This document shows positions 1-5,698 of a stretch of DNA of 7,293 bases, piece by piece. Source of the stretch: a bacterium (lineage in GTDB: Bacteria > Planctomycetota > UBA1135 > UBA2386); NCBI GenBank assembly GCA_011051855.1, contig DRKG01000429.1:1-7293 (forward strand), in the 5' to 3' direction. Both the position numbers and the translations under genes were made by a program. The notes under the pieces were generated by a model. The model made no database searches. It was not told the DNA's origin and saw only the letters and a program-made list of their open reading frames with translations. Numbering within the stretch: position 1 is the stretch's first letter; the number at the start of each line of letters is the position of its first letter.

Positions 1-790
1 GGCGGGCGAGCGCGACCGGTTCCGGCCGGTGCTCGAACTCGACCTCAACCCGCCGTGTTGCGGCGGCATCACCGTGCCCGGTGGCCGGCCGATGGCCAAG
101 CTGCTGCTATGGCTGCTCGGCGTCTTCTACGACGTGCTCGGCAACTGGGGGGTCGCGATCATCCTGCTGACGTTCCTGGTGCGCGGGGCGATGTCGCCGC
201 TGAACTTCCGCATGCAGAAGTCGATGCGCCAATACGGTGCCAAGATGGCCAAGCTGAAGCCGAAGCTCGATGCCCTGAAGAAGCAGCACGGCGACGACCA
301 GAAGGCCTACCAGCAGGCGATGATCGCGTTCCAGCGCGAGCACAAGATCATGCCGCCGATCGGCGGCTGCCTGCCGATCTTCCTGACGATGCCGATCTAC
401 ATCGGCCTGTTCACCGCGCTGCGCACCGCCTACGACCTGCGCCACCAGCCGTTCGCGCTGTGGATCGACGACCTCAGTTCGAGCGACGCGCTGTTCGCGC
501 TGCCGTTCTGGCCCGGCGTGTTCAACCTGCTGCCGCTGCTCTGGATCTCGCTGTTCCTGTTCATGTCGCTGCGGCAGCCGCTGCCGACCGACCCGCAGCA
601 GCGCCAGATGCAGTCGATCATGCGCTTCATGCCGATGATCTTCGGCGTGATGCTCTACAACTACGCCTCGGCGCTGTTGCTCTACATGGTGACGTCGATG
701 ATCTGGTCTCTGATCGAGAGCACGATCACCAAGAAGATCCTCGGCCCGATCGATCCGAACGCCGCCGCGATGGCGCCGACGCCGATTTAG
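1..790 (+). CDS. yidC: Membrane protein insertase YidC/Oxa1 family, C-terminal part (5' truncated)
   Basis: Inserts and folds inner-membrane proteins, alone or with SecYEG. The reading frame is open from base 2, so the gene starts upstream of the window; the GTG at 29 is internal and no real start is visible. The Oxa1-type core is present in order: a first helix ending in GNWGVAIILLTFLVRG, a charged cytoplasmic hairpin rich in Lys (about 215-345), the GGCLPIFLTMPIYIGL segment, and two closing hydrophobic segments up to about 735. The Arg codon at 182-184 matches the hydrophilic-groove arginine of YidC (R366 in E. coli). The motif FALWIDDLS also matches E. coli YidC (FALWIHDLS). The large periplasmic domain found in Gram-negative YidC would lie outside the window. 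The C-terminus is short (DPNAAAMAPTPI) with no long basic tail. The pre-core LNPPCCGG and the DPQQRQMQ segment look planctomycete-like from memory. Family assignment is secure; the taxonomic reading is inference. Confidence 0.96.
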   Translation, partial: AGERDRFRPVLELDLNPPCCGGITVPGGRPMAKLLLWLLGVFYDVLGNWGVAIILLTFLVRGAMSPLNFRMQKSMRQYGAKMAKLKPKLDALKKQHGDDQKAYQQAMIAFQREHKIMPPIGGCLPIFLTMPIYIGLFTALRTAYDLRHQPFALWIDDLSSSDALFALPFWPGVFNLLPLLWISLFLFMSLRQPLPTDPQQRQMQSIMRFMPMIFGVMLYNYASALLLYMVTSMIWSLIESTITKKILGPIDPNAAAMAPTPI

Positions 791-814
791 CCCGATCTCC
801 GGACCGTCGCCGGG

Positions 815-1864
815 TCAGCCGGGCAGCACGAACTCGACCTGCAGGTCGCCGCCGGGCAGCCGCCGGGCGGTGGCCTGGCCACGGTGGCCGAGCACGATCG
901 TCTGCGCGAGGAACAGGCCGAGCCCGTGGCTCTGTCCGCGCAACAGGCGCTGCGGGTAGAACGGCTCGAACGTGTGCGGCAGCCGCCAACCGGCCAGGGC
1001 CTGCCCGCGCGCCCGGATGCGCACCCGGAGCGCGTCGCCGACCGGCTCGAGGTGCAGGTGGCAGTCGTCGGTCAGCGCCGCCAGTTCGTCGGCGAACTGC
1101 ACCATCGCCGCAGCCGCCAGGGCGAGCTGGTCGCGGTCGCCGCTGACGGCATGCGTTCCGTTCGGCAGGGCGACGGTGGCGGCCGGAGCGTGCGCGGCGC
1201 GTTGCGCGATGGCCTGCGTCAGGAGTTCCCCGAGGTCGACGGGCTCGCGGTGGGCCGGCCCGCCGGCGGCCTGCGACAAGAGCCGCAGCCGGTCGACCGA
1301 CGTCTGGATGCGCTGCAGCCCGGCCAGGGCGGCGTCGATCTGGTCGCGGCGGTCGCGCTCGGTCGCCGCGTCGAACGTCGCGCGCAGCAGTTGCAGGTGG
1401 CCCGACACGAACAGCAGCGGGTTGTTGATCTCGTCGGCGAGGCCGTGGGCGAGGTCGACGAACAGTTCCGGTGGCGGCCGGTCGCCGCCGTGCAGCAACT
1501 GCTCGATCGCCGCGGCGAGCTGGCCCGGGGCGTCGGGGTAGGTCAGCACGCGCGCCGACAGGCGGCGGGCGATCGGCGCCAGCACGACTTCCTTGTCCGA
1601 AGGGCCGACCAGCGCGACTGCCAGCGCGGGCCACAGCCGCTGCAGCAGTCGCAGGGCGCCGACGTCCTCGTCGGGTGGCTCGGGTAGCCAGGCCAACAGC
1701 AGATCCGGCTGGAGCCGCATCAGCGCCTCGGTGTCACCGACCAACGACGCCAGCGCCTTCACCTCCGGCTGCAGCGGTAGCTGGCGGAGGTCGCCCACGA
1801 GGCGGTCGTCGGGGGCGCCGACGACCGCGATGCGCAACGGCCGGTCCATCGTTAGGTTTGTCAC
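815..1864 (-). CDS. Degenerate hybrid receiver/histidine-kinase-like protein (probable pseudokinase)
   Basis: 349 aa, no membrane segment, so probably cytoplasmic. Residues 8-125 follow the alternating pattern of a response-regulator receiver (LRIAVVG; PDLLLAWLPEPP; LAVALVGPSDKE; ARVLTYPDAPGQLAAAI). The phosphoacceptor Asp position reads Trp59 and the usual Lys before Pro110 is Tyr109. Residues 134-198 resemble a HisKA dimerisation helix pair with LADEINNPLLF, but the His of the usual HEINNPL is Asp144. A nearby His140 lies one helical turn earlier. Residues 205-348 resemble a HATPase_c domain: the N-box Asn appears to be lost (AAAAMVQFADEL), the DxGxG G1 box reads RARGQALAG, yet the F-box (TFEPFYPQR) and G2 box (HGLGLFLAQTIV) are recognisable. 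Expected activity is therefore scaffold or sensor rather than kinase. The GTG start at 1862-1864 is the longest choice; an in-frame ATG at 1847-1849 is equally possible, and neither has a strong SD. It converges on yidC (24-nt gap) and diverges from the downstream operon. Residue losses are seen directly; loss of activity is inferred. Confidence 0.85.
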   Translation of the reverse strand: MTNLTMDRPLRIAVVGAPDDRLVGDLRQLPLQPEVKALASLVGDTEALMRLQPDLLLAWLPEPPDEDVGALRLLQRLWPALAVALVGPSDKEVVLAPIARRLSARVLTYPDAPGQLAAAIEQLLHGGDRPPPELFVDLAHGLADEINNPLLFVSGHLQLLRATFDAATERDRRDQIDAALAGLQRIQTSVDRLRLLSQAAGGPAHREPVDLGELLTQAIAQRAAHAPAATVALPNGTHAVSGDRDQLALAAAAMVQFADELAALTDDCHLHLEPVGDALRVRIRARGQALAGWRLPHTFEPFYPQRLLRGQSHGLGLFLAQTIVLGHRGQATARRLPGGDLQVEFVLPG

Positions 1865-1868
1865 AAGT

Positions 1869-1885
1869 CCGCCGGACTACGGCGG
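1869..1885 (-). promoter_or_regulatory. Hairpin just upstream of the kinase-like start
   Basis: CCGCCG (1869-1874) and CGGCGG (1880-1885) are perfect reverse complements around a 5-nt loop, giving six G:C pairs. On the minus strand the downstream arm (CGGCGG, then A) ends four bases before the GTG at 1864. It is the only purine-rich stretch that could serve as a weak ribosome binding site. If folded in the mRNA it would hide that site. No T-run follows, so it is not a terminator. Its regulatory role is speculative. Confidence 0.3.
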
Positions 1886-2015
1886 TAGCAGATCGAAGGC
1901 ACAAGCCAGGCCACCACCTGTCCGGTGTCACCATACACGCTCGAGGGCCGGGCTGCGGAGCGGGTCTCGGAGGCGGCCCGGAGTCTTGAGCACGGGCGGC
2001 CGCCGCGTCGATACC

Positions 2016-2020
2016 AGGAG
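2016..2020 (+). promoter_or_regulatory. Possible Shine-Dalgarno (AGGAG) for the small membrane protein
   Basis: AGGAG lies only 2 nt before the GTG at 2023, closer than the usual 5-9 nt. It favours initiation in this neighbourhood but does not fit the GTG ideally. No better in-frame start with good spacing is visible: the next in-frame GTG, at 2092, lacks an SD. Confidence 0.35.
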
Positions 2021-2022
2021 CC

Positions 2023-2415
2023 GTGACGGGCGAGCGCGACGAACCGGCAGACGAGGGAGCGGGCGATGGCAGCGGGGCGTTCCGCCTGCGGGTGGTGCGC
2101 GGCCCGGTGGTCGGCGAGCCGCCCGCGGAGTCGCCGCCGGTGCGCTTGCGCCGCGAGTTCAAGGGACTCACGGTGGCGGACATGTATCGCGAAGAGATCG
2201 TGAAGAAGCTGCCGGGTCAGGTGCGTTCGGCGCTGCACCACCTCGAACGGGGCGATCTCGCCGCGGCCGAGCGCGCTCTGCCCGGCCACTTCGCCGCCGT
2301 CTACGCAGGGCCGGGTCACGGCCACCGCCGCCGCCGGCGCTGGTCGTGGTTCGCATTCGTCGGTGCGCTCGCCGTGCTCGCCGGCGTGCTCCTCTCCGAA
2401 TGGTTGTGCGCATGA
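2023..2415 (+). CDS. Small C-terminally membrane-anchored protein of unknown function
   Basis: 130 aa; I do not recognise a family. Residues 1-40 are acidic and Gly/Pro-rich and probably disordered. Residues 41-95 form a charged, likely helical region (REFKGLTVADMYREEIVKKL, then VRSALHHLERGDLAAAERAL). Five consecutive arginines (102-106) precede one hydrophobic segment (about 107-128, WSWFAFVGALAVLAGVLL) that ends the protein. The basic cluster before the helix predicts the N-terminal part in the cytoplasm, so this looks like a tail-anchored or bitopic protein. Its TGA overlaps the ATG of the micro-ORF at 2412 by 4 nt, and the glycosyltransferase follows 64 nt later, so it is probably the first gene of that operon. 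The start is GTG at 2023 with a too-close AGGAG. Codon use and GC match its neighbours. A small accessory or recruiting subunit for the membrane enzymes downstream is possible but only inferred. Confidence 0.72.
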   Translation: MTGERDEPADEGAGDGSGAFRLRVVRGPVVGEPPAESPPVRLRREFKGLTVADMYREEIVKKLPGQVRSALHHLERGDLAAAERALPGHFAAVYAGPGHGHRRRRRWSWFAFVGALAVLAGVLLSEWLCA

Positions 2416-2483
2416 GCGCGGCTTCCCGGGCAGATCGAGCTAGCACAACACCCTGCTGCCCCGCACGATTCGACACCGAGTGA
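2412..2483 (+). CDS. 23-aa micro-ORF bridging two genes by double stop/start overlap (tentative)
   Basis: ATG at 2412-2414 overlaps the stop of the upstream gene as ATGA. Its own TGA (2481-2483) overlaps the GTG start of the glycosyltransferase as GTGA. The 24 codons therefore fill the gap between the two larger genes exactly. The peptide starts MSAASRADRASTTPCCPARF; it has two adjacent cysteines and no recognisable domain. No Shine-Dalgarno precedes either overlap, so if translated it would depend on reinitiation by terminating ribosomes. It may be a coupling device rather than a functional peptide, or the arrangement may be coincidence. Confidence 0.35.
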   Translation: MSAASRADRASTTPCCPARFDTE

Positions 2484-3499
2484 CTGCCCCCGATCCACAG
2501 CCCGAAGGCAACCCGCCCGCCCCCGTCAGCGAGGGGCCGGCCTGCGTCGTGCCGAGCCTGAGCGTGGTGGTGCCGATCTTCAACGAGCGCGACAACATCG
2601 CACCGCTGCACGAGGCGCTGACCTATTCGCTGCGGGCGCTCGGCCGCAGCTACGAGATCGTGCTGGTCGACGACGGCAGCACCGACGGTTCGCGCGACGT
2701 GATGCGGCGGCTCGCGGCCAACGACCCGCACCTGCGGCTGGTGCTGTTCCGGCGCAACTACGGGCAGACGCCGGCGATGGCGGCGGGCTTCCGCGCCTGC
2801 CGCGGGCGCACGATCGTGTCGATGGACGGTGATCTGCAGAACGATCCGGCCGACATCGGCCGCCTGGTCGAGAAGCTCGAGGAGGGCTACGACGTGGTCT
2901 GCGGCTGGCGCCGCAACCGCCAGGATCGCGTCGCCACCAGGCTGCTGCCGTCGAAGATCGCCAACTTCCTGATCGCGCGCGTCACCGGCGCCCACATCCA
3001 CGACACCGGTTGCTCCTTGAAGGTCTACCGCAGCTGGGTGGTGCGCTCGCTGCATCTCTACTCGGACATGCACCGCTTCCTGGCCGCGCTCGGCGTCGGC
3101 CTCGGCGCGCGCATCACCGAGTTGCCCGTGCGCCACCACGCGCGCCGGGCGGGCGTGTCGAAGTACGGGCTCGGGCGCGTGTTTCGCGTGCTCGCCGACC
3201 TGGTCGGGATCAAGATGCTGATCCAGTTCGCGGCGCACCCGATCCGCTGGTTCTCGCTGTTGGCGTTGCCGCTGTTCGTGCTGTCGACGCTGATGCTGCT
3301 GCTCGGCTTCGTCAAGCGCACCCACGAAGGGCTCGACCTGTTCGGCGACTTCGACATGGGCGCGGTCGCCGCCGGCGCGGTGGCGCTGTTGATCGCGATG
3401 AACGTGTTCCTGCTCGGCTTCCTCGCCGAGTTGCAGGTCAAGGTGTCGCGGTTCTTCCGCAAGCGCACCGCCGTGACCGCGCGGGAGGCGATCCGGTGA
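2480..3499 (+). CDS. GT2-family glycosyltransferase, polyprenyl-phosphate sugar transferase type (DPM1/GtrB/ArnC-like)
   Basis: 339 aa. Predicted to transfer a sugar from a nucleotide-sugar donor to a polyprenyl (undecaprenyl) phosphate at the cytoplasmic face of the inner membrane. The GT-A domain spans about 27-240: SVVVPIFNE (28-36), the donor-binding DDGSTDGS (64-71), DGDLQNDP with the metal-binding DGD at 116-118, GWRRNRQD (142-149), the acceptor-side DTGCSLKVYR (175-184) and the HHARRAGVSKYG segment (219-230). Two membrane helices close the protein (about 257-278 and 294-316), followed by a basic tail, as in GtrB- and ArnC-like enzymes. All expected catalytic residues are present. The GTG at 2480 is in a 4-nt overlap with the micro-ORF and lacks an SD. 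The GTG at 2549 (Val24), preceded by GAGGGG with a 12-nt spacer, would also keep the whole domain. The stop overlaps the next start as GTGA. The sugar and the exact lipid acceptor cannot be told from sequence. Confidence 0.9.
   Translation: MTAPDPQPEGNPPAPVSEGPACVVPSLSVVVPIFNERDNIAPLHEALTYSLRALGRSYEIVLVDDGSTDGSRDVMRRLAANDPHLRLVLFRRNYGQTPAMAAGFRACRGRTIVSMDGDLQNDPADIGRLVEKLEEGYDVVCGWRRNRQDRVATRLLPSKIANFLIARVTGAHIHDTGCSLKVYRSWVVRSLHLYSDMHRFLAALGVGLGARITELPVRHHARRAGVSKYGLGRVFRVLADLVGIKMLIQFAAHPIRWFSLLALPLFVLSTLMLLLGFVKRTHEGLDLFGDFDMGAVAAGAVALLIAMNVFLLGFLAELQVKVSRFFRKRTAVTAREAIR
3483..3488 (+). promoter_or_regulatory. Strong Shine-Dalgarno GGGAGG for the GT2-FemAB fusion
   Basis: GGGAGG sits 7 nt before the GTG at 3496, inside the end of the preceding glycosyltransferase gene. 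It is the best ribosome binding site in the window. It fixes the start at 3496 rather than at the earlier in-frame start codons, which would overlap the upstream gene extensively. Confidence 0.75.
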
Positions 3500-5673
3500 G
3501 CGAGGCGACGGCCAAAGCGACCGGAGAAGCCGGTGCTGCGCCGGCGCCGGCTGCCGCGTCCGGGCCGCTGGTGTCGGTGGTGCTTGCGATCACCGACAAC
3601 GAGGCGCATCCGCGCAAGGTCATCGACGGTTTCGGTGCCGCGTTGGCGCAGGGCGGCTACCGCAGCGAGTTCGTGGTCGTCATCGACGGCCCGATCCACC
3701 GCTTCGACGACGAACTTGCCGAGCTCGCGACCCGCTGGACGGTGCACATCGTGTCGCTCGAGGGCGGCGGCCTCGGCGAGTCGATTGCGCTGTCGGCCGG
3801 CGTCGGGCGCGCCCAGGGCGAGCTGGTGGTCAATGCGCCGCCCTATCTGCAGATCGAACCCGACGACGTCGTCGACGTGGTCAAGGCGCTCGAGGCCGGC
3901 GCCGACTGCGTCGCCACGTGGCGCGACCGCCGCGTCGACCCGTGGCTGAACCAACTGCAGTCGCGGCTGTTCAACCGCATGTTGCGGCTGATCATGAACG
4001 CGCCGTTCCACGACCTCAACTCCGGCACGCGCGGCTTCCGGCGGCAGGTGCTCGAGGAAGTTGCGGTCTACGGCGAACTCTATCGCTTCCTGCCGGTGCT
4101 GGCGTTGCGGCAGGGCTTCCGCGTCGTCGAGGTGCGCGTCCGCCACAAAGAAGAGAAGGGGCGGGCCGGCTTCTACGGCGTCGGCGTCTACCTGCGGCGG
4201 CTGCTCGACATCCTGGCGATCACCTTCCTGACGCGCTTCACGCAACGGCCGCTGCGCTTCTTCGGCTACGTCGGGTTCGCGGCCGCGCTGGTAGGGGTGC
4301 TGCTGGCGGTGTGGCCCCTGTGGGACAAGCTCGCCAACGACAACAGCCTGGCCGACCGACCGCTGTTCGTGCTCGGCGCGATCCTGGCGGCCTTCGGCGT
4401 GCAGTTGATCGGCTTCGGCCTGATCGGCGAGATCATCATCTTCACGCAGGCGCCGAACCTGCGCGACTACAAGGTCGAGGAGGAGGTCGCCGCCGACGGG
4501 ACCGCGGCGGTGCGGGGCGCCGAACTGGACGAGTCCGCGGCCGAGGATCCGCCGGCCGTCGCCGTCGCTGACGGTGTCTCTGCGACCGCCAAGCAGGATG
4601 AGCTGCCGGTGCGGGTGCGCGAACTGTTGCCCGGTGAGGATGCGCGCTGGGATGCCTATGTCAGCCGGCATGCCCAGGGCACCTTCTTCCACCGCACCGG
4701 CTGGTCGCGCACGGTGGGGGAGATCTTCCGGCACGAGCCGCACCACCTCGTCGTCGAACAGGGACGGCGGTGGCTCGGCGTGCTGCCGTTGTTCCTGACG
4801 AAGAGCCCGTTCCTCGGCCGCAATCTGGTCAGTGTGCCGTATTCGGTCTACGGCGGCGTGCTCGCCAGCGACGAGCGGGCGCACGAGTTGCTGCTCGCGC
4901 GCGCCGGCGAACTCGGCGAGGAACTCTCGGTCGGTTTCGTCGAGCTGCGCCACCTCGAACTGCGCCCCGGCGATCGGCCGCGCTCGGACCTCTACGTGAC
5001 GTTTCGGTGCGAGTTGCCCGACGATCCCGCCGAAGTGATGAAGCGCATTCCGAAGAAGCGTCGGGCGGAGGTGCGGGCGGCGCGCGAACCGCAGGCGGAC
5101 GGAACCGCCAAGAGGCGGCGTTCGTTCGGCATCCAGGTCCGTGATGACGGCTCGATCGACGAACTGTTCCGCCTGTTCGCCTACAACAAGCGTCGGCTCG
5201 GCTCGCCGAGTCTGCCCAAGCGCTGGTTCCAGGCGCTGCGCGACGAGTTCGGCAAGGCGGCGGTGATCCATCGCGCGATCGAGCCGAGCGGCCGCACGAT
5301 CGCGGCGGTGATGTCGTTCACCTTCAAGGACACCGTCTACGCCTACTACTCGGGCTCGCTCGGCGACGTCAACCACACCGGCGTCAACAACTACATCTAC
5401 TGCGCGATCATGGAGTGGGCCGTCGAGAACGGCTACCGCCGGTTCGACTTCGGCCGCAGCCGCGTCGGCTCGGGGCCGGCGAAGTTCAAGATCAACATGG
5501 GCTTCCAGCCGGAGCCGCTGCACTACGAGTACCTGTTGGTCGGTCCGGGAAGCAAGCTGCCGGAGTTCCATCCGAGCAACCCGAAACTGGCTCTGCCGCG
5601 GCGCATCTGGTCGAAGATGCCGATGACGCTGTGCAACTCGCTCGGCGCCCGGTTGTCGCGCTACCTGCCGTAG
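3496..5673 (+). CDS. Fusion of a degenerate GT2 membrane module with a FemAB/GNAT-type acyltransferase
   Basis: 725 aa from a GTG that overlaps the upstream stop (GTGA). Residues 25-240 have the fold pattern of the preceding GT2, but the active site is gone. DDGS is IDGP (63-66), and the DGD of MDGDLQNDP is PPY (115-117, in APPYLQIEP). DTGCSLKVYR corresponds to DLNSGTRGFR (173-182). Two membrane segments follow (about 255-276 and 290-316), ending QAPNLRDYKVEEE as in GtrB/ArnC-like tails. An acidic, Ala-rich linker (about 327-368) leads to a FemAB-type domain (370 to about 700): FFHRTGWSRTVGEIFRHEPH, GVLPLFL, PYSVYGGVLA, VMKRIPKKRRAEVR, MSFTFKDTVYAYYSGS and FDFGRSRVGSGPAKFKINMG (650-669). This pattern closely resembles FemAB proteins associated with PEP-CTERM/exosortase and exopolysaccharide loci. 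FemAB enzymes transfer acyl or aminoacyl groups, so the likely role is decorating an envelope glycan or lipid-linked sugar on the cytoplasmic side. The dead GT2 part may dock the substrate or pair with the intact GT2. Domain calls are firm; substrate and role are inferred. Confidence 0.88.
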   Translation: MSEATAKATGEAGAAPAPAAASGPLVSVVLAITDNEAHPRKVIDGFGAALAQGGYRSEFVVVIDGPIHRFDDELAELATRWTVHIVSLEGGGLGESIALSAGVGRAQGELVVNAPPYLQIEPDDVVDVVKALEAGADCVATWRDRRVDPWLNQLQSRLFNRMLRLIMNAPFHDLNSGTRGFRRQVLEEVAVYGELYRFLPVLALRQGFRVVEVRVRHKEEKGRAGFYGVGVYLRRLLDILAITFLTRFTQRPLRFFGYVGFAAALVGVLLAVWPLWDKLANDNSLADRPLFVLGAILAAFGVQLIGFGLIGEIIIFTQAPNLRDYKVEEEVAADGTAAVRGAELDESAAEDPPAVAVADGVSATAKQDELPVRVRELLPGEDARWDAYVSRHAQGTFFHRTGWSRTVGEIFRHEPHHLVVEQGRRWLGVLPLFLTKSPFLGRNLVSVPYSVYGGVLASDERAHELLLARAGELGEELSVGFVELRHLELRPGDRPRSDLYVTFRCELPDDPAEVMKRIPKKRRAEVRAAREPQADGTAKRRRSFGIQVRDDGSIDELFRLFAYNKRRLGSPSLPKRWFQALRDEFGKAAVIHRAIEPSGRTIAAVMSFTFKDTVYAYYSGSLGDVNHTGVNNYIYCAIMEWAVENGYRRFDFGRSRVGSGPAKFKINMGFQPEPLHYEYLLVGPGSKLPEFHPSNPKLALPRRIWSKMPMTLCNSLGARLSRYLP

Positions 5674-5698
5674 TCCCGAGCGGCTACCGTCGTCGCCG

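Larger units (their letters stand above)
1865..2022. promoter_or_regulatory. Divergent intergenic region between the kinase-like gene and the + strand operon
   Basis: 158 bp separate two divergent starts, so promoters for both directions should lie here. I found no convincing sigma-70-type -35/-10 pair on either strand. The best + strand candidate (TTGAGC at 1986-1991 with GATACC at 2010-2015) is weak. Structured sequence is plentiful: a hairpin at 1869-1885, GGGCCG/CGGCCC inverted arms at 1945-1950 and 1974-1979, a perfect 10-bp palindrome GGCGGCCGCC at 1995-2004, and GGTGTCACC at 1924-1932. In DNA this GC-rich several of these may be chance. The promoter role is inferred from gene orientation only. 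Confidence 0.4.

Noticed and set aside
788..820. Possible bidirectional terminator between yidC and the kinase-like gene
   Set aside because: Only a 4-bp CCCG/CGGG pairing (791-794, 811-814) with a long loop and no T-run; too weak to call.
726..1634. Other long frames overlapping yidC and the kinase-like gene (55-1146 +, 726-1634 -, 884-1687 +)
   Set aside because: They are out of frame with or antisense to genes with family motifs, and their products are low-complexity Arg/Ala/Pro sequences.
1986..2015. Sigma-70-like promoter TTGAGC - 18 nt - GATACC
   Set aside because: The -10 matches the consensus at only three of six positions and the start site would fall almost on the GTG. It is not distinguishable from chance.
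3010..3495. Upstream extension of the GT2-FemAB frame before the GTG at 3496
   Set aside because: It would overlap the conserved GT2 gene by almost 500 nt in another frame and encodes Arg/Ala-rich sequence. The GGGAGG at 3483-3488 and the GTGA overlap support 3496.
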